NCBI GenBank assembly: GCA_013042495.1
Contig: JABDQB010000079.1
Coordinates: 1 to 6,958 of the forward strand
Length of the DNA: 6,958 nucleotides
Direction of reading: 5' to 3'
Source: Gemmatimonadota bacterium
GTDB taxonomy: Bacteria > Gemmatimonadota > Gemmatimonadetes > Palauibacterales > Palauibacteraceae
The stretch's first letter is position 1. Every line of letters begins with the position of its first letter. The notes under the pieces are model-generated. The model saw only the letters and a list, made by a program, of their open reading frames with translations, ran no database searches and was not told the DNA's origin. A program made the position numbers and the translations under genes. Below are positions 5,532-6,958 of this stretch, piece after piece.

Positions 5532-6797
5532 ATGGCAGAGAGACGTGTGCGCACCTGGCTCAAACATATCGGGGCGGACATCAGGGAGAGCACGGACGCG
5601 AGCCTGCTGGCCGCTCTCCGACTCGTCGGCCTCCTGTATGGACGAATCGACCGCAACCTGCCGATCGACGAGGCCCTCCGCAGGGCCTGGAGCCGCCGTC
5701 TACCCTCGCACGTAGGGTGGAAACACGCGTTCGGCGGTATCGCGTATCTGCTGTTCATGGTCCTCATCGCTTCCGGCGTACTGCTCTCCTTCTACTACCG
5801 CCCGTCGGTGGACGAGGCCTATCACAGCATCCAGTATATCGCGACGGAGGTGCCTTTCGGATGGTTGCTGCGCGATCTGCATGTCTGGTCGGCGAATCTG
5901 ATCGTCCTGGCCCTCATGGCGCACATGGCACGCGTGTTCTTCGCCGGTGCGTACAAGCCGCCGAGGGAGACGAGCTGGCTGGTGGGCGTCCTGCTCCTGT
6001 TCGGCGTGCTGGCCTTCGGGGCGACAGGGTACCTCCTCCCGTGGGATCAGTGGGCCTATTGGACCACTACCGAGGTGATGGATGTCGCGCGCTCGGCGCC
6101 GCTGATCGGGGGAGCGGCGGCCAGCTTCCTGACGGGCGACGTGTTCGTGTCCGGCGCGACGCTCAGCCGCTTCTTCGCGCTGCACGTGATCGTGCTGCCC
6201 TGGATCGTGTTCGGGCTCCTGGTGTTGCACTTCGTGGTGGTTCGCAAGCATGGAGCGGCGCCGCCGGCAGGGTTCCAGGAACGGGCAGGAGGGGGCGTTC
6301 CGTTCTTCCCCAACCATCTCCTGCGCATCGTGATCGCGAGCGCCCTTGTGTTGGCCGTCGCGATATCGCTCGCCGCGCTTTTTCCAAGACCCATCGGAGA
6401 CCCCGCGACTCCGTTCGAGGTTCCGGGAGAACTGGTGTCCACATGGATCGTGGTCGACGTGTCGCTCGGGTTGATCCGTCACCTGGGGGTGTGGGGCTTC
6501 ATCGGCTTCTCGGCCCTCGGCATGTTGCTCGTGCTGCTCCCTCTGGTCGACCGCGGCAGTGCGGTTCGATTCCGCAGGCGTCCGGTGGCCGCGGCGATCG
6601 GGCTGGTTTTCTTCCTCGGCTTCCTGGTGTTCTGGGCACTCGGAAGCCGGGTCGACTCGGTCACACCAAGTGCTGGGGTCGAAGCCCGTATTCTCGAGGA
6701 GAGAGCCGTGCCGTTACCGTCAACGCCGGAAGCGAGCGACCCATCTGAGGTTGAGGCAACGGCGGCCGAAGCCATCGAGGAGGGATCCGGAGAATGA
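5532..6797 (+). CDS. fused cytochrome b (b6/subunit IV type) of a bc-like complex without a PEWY motif
   Basis: A 421-aa integral membrane diheme cytochrome b, with GAGG 7 nt before the ATG overlapping the upstream stop. About seven helices: A (about 67-90), B (112-137), C (149-170), D (214-237), E (265-284), F (about 319-339) and G (352-371). Heme-b ligands: His117 and His131 in helix B (H-x13-H within RDLHVWSA and HMARVFF), and His218 and His233 in helix D (H-x14-H, the b6-like spacing). Canonical GAYKPPRE (139-146), GYLLPWDQWAYW (166-177) and PFFPNHLLR (257-265) are present. The Qo-loop motif normally reading PEWY aligns with STWI (303-306): Glu is lost and Trp305 remains. There is no cysteine anywhere, so no covalent c-type heme as in b6f. 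The C-terminal tail (about 373-421) is Glu-rich and should be periplasmic. It likely forms a complex with the preceding Rieske-fold protein and the following exported gene. Confidence 0.92.
   Translation: MAERRVRTWLKHIGADIRESTDASLLAALRLVGLLYGRIDRNLPIDEALRRAWSRRLPSHVGWKHAFGGIAYLLFMVLIASGVLLSFYYRPSVDEAYHSIQYIATEVPFGWLLRDLHVWSANLIVLALMAHMARVFFAGAYKPPRETSWLVGVLLLFGVLAFGATGYLLPWDQWAYWTTTEVMDVARSAPLIGGAAASFLTGDVFVSGATLSRFFALHVIVLPWIVFGLLVLHFVVVRKHGAAPPAGFQERAGGGVPFFPNHLLRIVIASALVLAVAISLAALFPRPIGDPATPFEVPGELVSTWIVVDVSLGLIRHLGVWGFIGFSALGMLLVLLPLVDRGSAVRFRRRPVAAAIGLVFFLGFLVFWALGSRVDSVTPSAGVEARILEERAVPLPSTPEASDPSEVEATAAEAIEEGSGE
6779..6784 (+). promoter_or_regulatory. ribosome binding site for the exported downstream gene
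   Basis: GGAGGG lies 9 nt before ATG 6794, inside the end of the cytochrome b gene. A second GGAG at 6789-6792 is too close to the ATG to be the usual site. Confidence 0.6.
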
Positions 6798-6958
6798 AAA
6801 TGGCGCTCAAGGGGGCCGGTCTCTTCTTCGTCGCGGCGGGCGTCTTTGCGGCCGCTGGCCTGGGTCGCGCTCCCGCGGCTCAGCCATCGGCCAGCCCCTC
6901 TACCAGCATTGATGCGGCCAACCTGCAGGAGACCGGCGAGATCGACCCTCGCTACGGC
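6794..6958 (+). CDS. exported protein, N-terminal 55 residues only (probable c-type cytochrome by context)
   Basis: Starts at ATG 6794, sharing the ATGA overlap with the cytochrome b stop, and runs off the right edge. The visible part has a classic signal peptide: MKMALKG, a hydrophobic core (about residues 8-24) and a cleavage region near RAPAAQP (25-31). A low-complexity Ser/Pro linker and DAANLQETGEIDPRYG follow. No heme motif is reached before the window ends. Placement directly after cytochrome b in an overlapping operon is where bc-type clusters usually encode the c-type or multiheme subunit, so that is the expected identity, but the sequence shown does not prove it. Confidence 0.75.
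   Translation, partial: MKMALKGAGLFFVAAGVFAAAGLGRAPAAQPSASPSTSIDAANLQETGEIDPRYG

Noticed and set aside
5405..6748. Long overlapping frame (447 codons) across the Rieske-like and cytochrome b genes
   Set aside because: Arg/Pro/Gly-rich translation with no motif. It is a high-GC shadow of the well-supported cytochrome b gene.

Overview
This is a high-GC bacterial window with no RNA genes, mobile elements or CRISPR arrays that I can see. A Gemmatimonadota-like or related Gram-negative origin is suggested, at moderate confidence. The reasons are the leucyl-tRNA synthetase subtype (HVGN in place of HIGH), a large multiheme c-type lipoprotein with a C-terminal HNP tail, and a Tat-type Rieske-like protein paired with a fused cytochrome b. 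This assignment rests on recollection of family sequences, not on a search.

Layout: (1) 677 down to the left edge, minus strand: 5' part of leuS. (2) 863-1498, plus strand: a small V4R-like (4-vinyl reductase-type ligand-binding fold) protein, divergent from leuS. (3) 2630-1495, minus strand: a two-gene operon with a 75-aa single-span membrane protein coupled through a GTGA overlap to a cation diffusion facilitator (CDF) metal exporter. The CDF stop codon overlaps the V4R stop codon in a convergent arrangement. (4) 2842-4284, plus strand: a periplasm-facing lipoprotein cytochrome with eight CxxCH motifs and one CX4CH motif. It ends before a strong 18-bp hairpin at 4341-4379, which lies between convergent genes. 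(5) 4817-4431, minus strand: a small exported tetraheme cytochrome built from an internal duplication. (6) 5070 to the right edge, plus strand: a tight operon of a Rieske-fold protein, a fused cytochrome b and the start of an exported protein.

The most interesting part is regions 4-6, which look like a quinone/multiheme-cytochrome electron-transfer module built on a cytochrome bc scaffold. The Rieske-fold subunit has lost all four [2Fe-2S] ligands but keeps both disulfide cysteines. The partner cytochrome b keeps all four heme-b histidines but replaces the Qo-site PEWY motif with STWI. Both signature parts of Q-cycle bifurcation are therefore missing together, while the rest of each protein looks intact. 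The inference is a bc-derived complex that moves electrons between quinone and multiheme cytochromes without a conventional Q-cycle. The direction of flow and the physiological partner cannot be read from this window.
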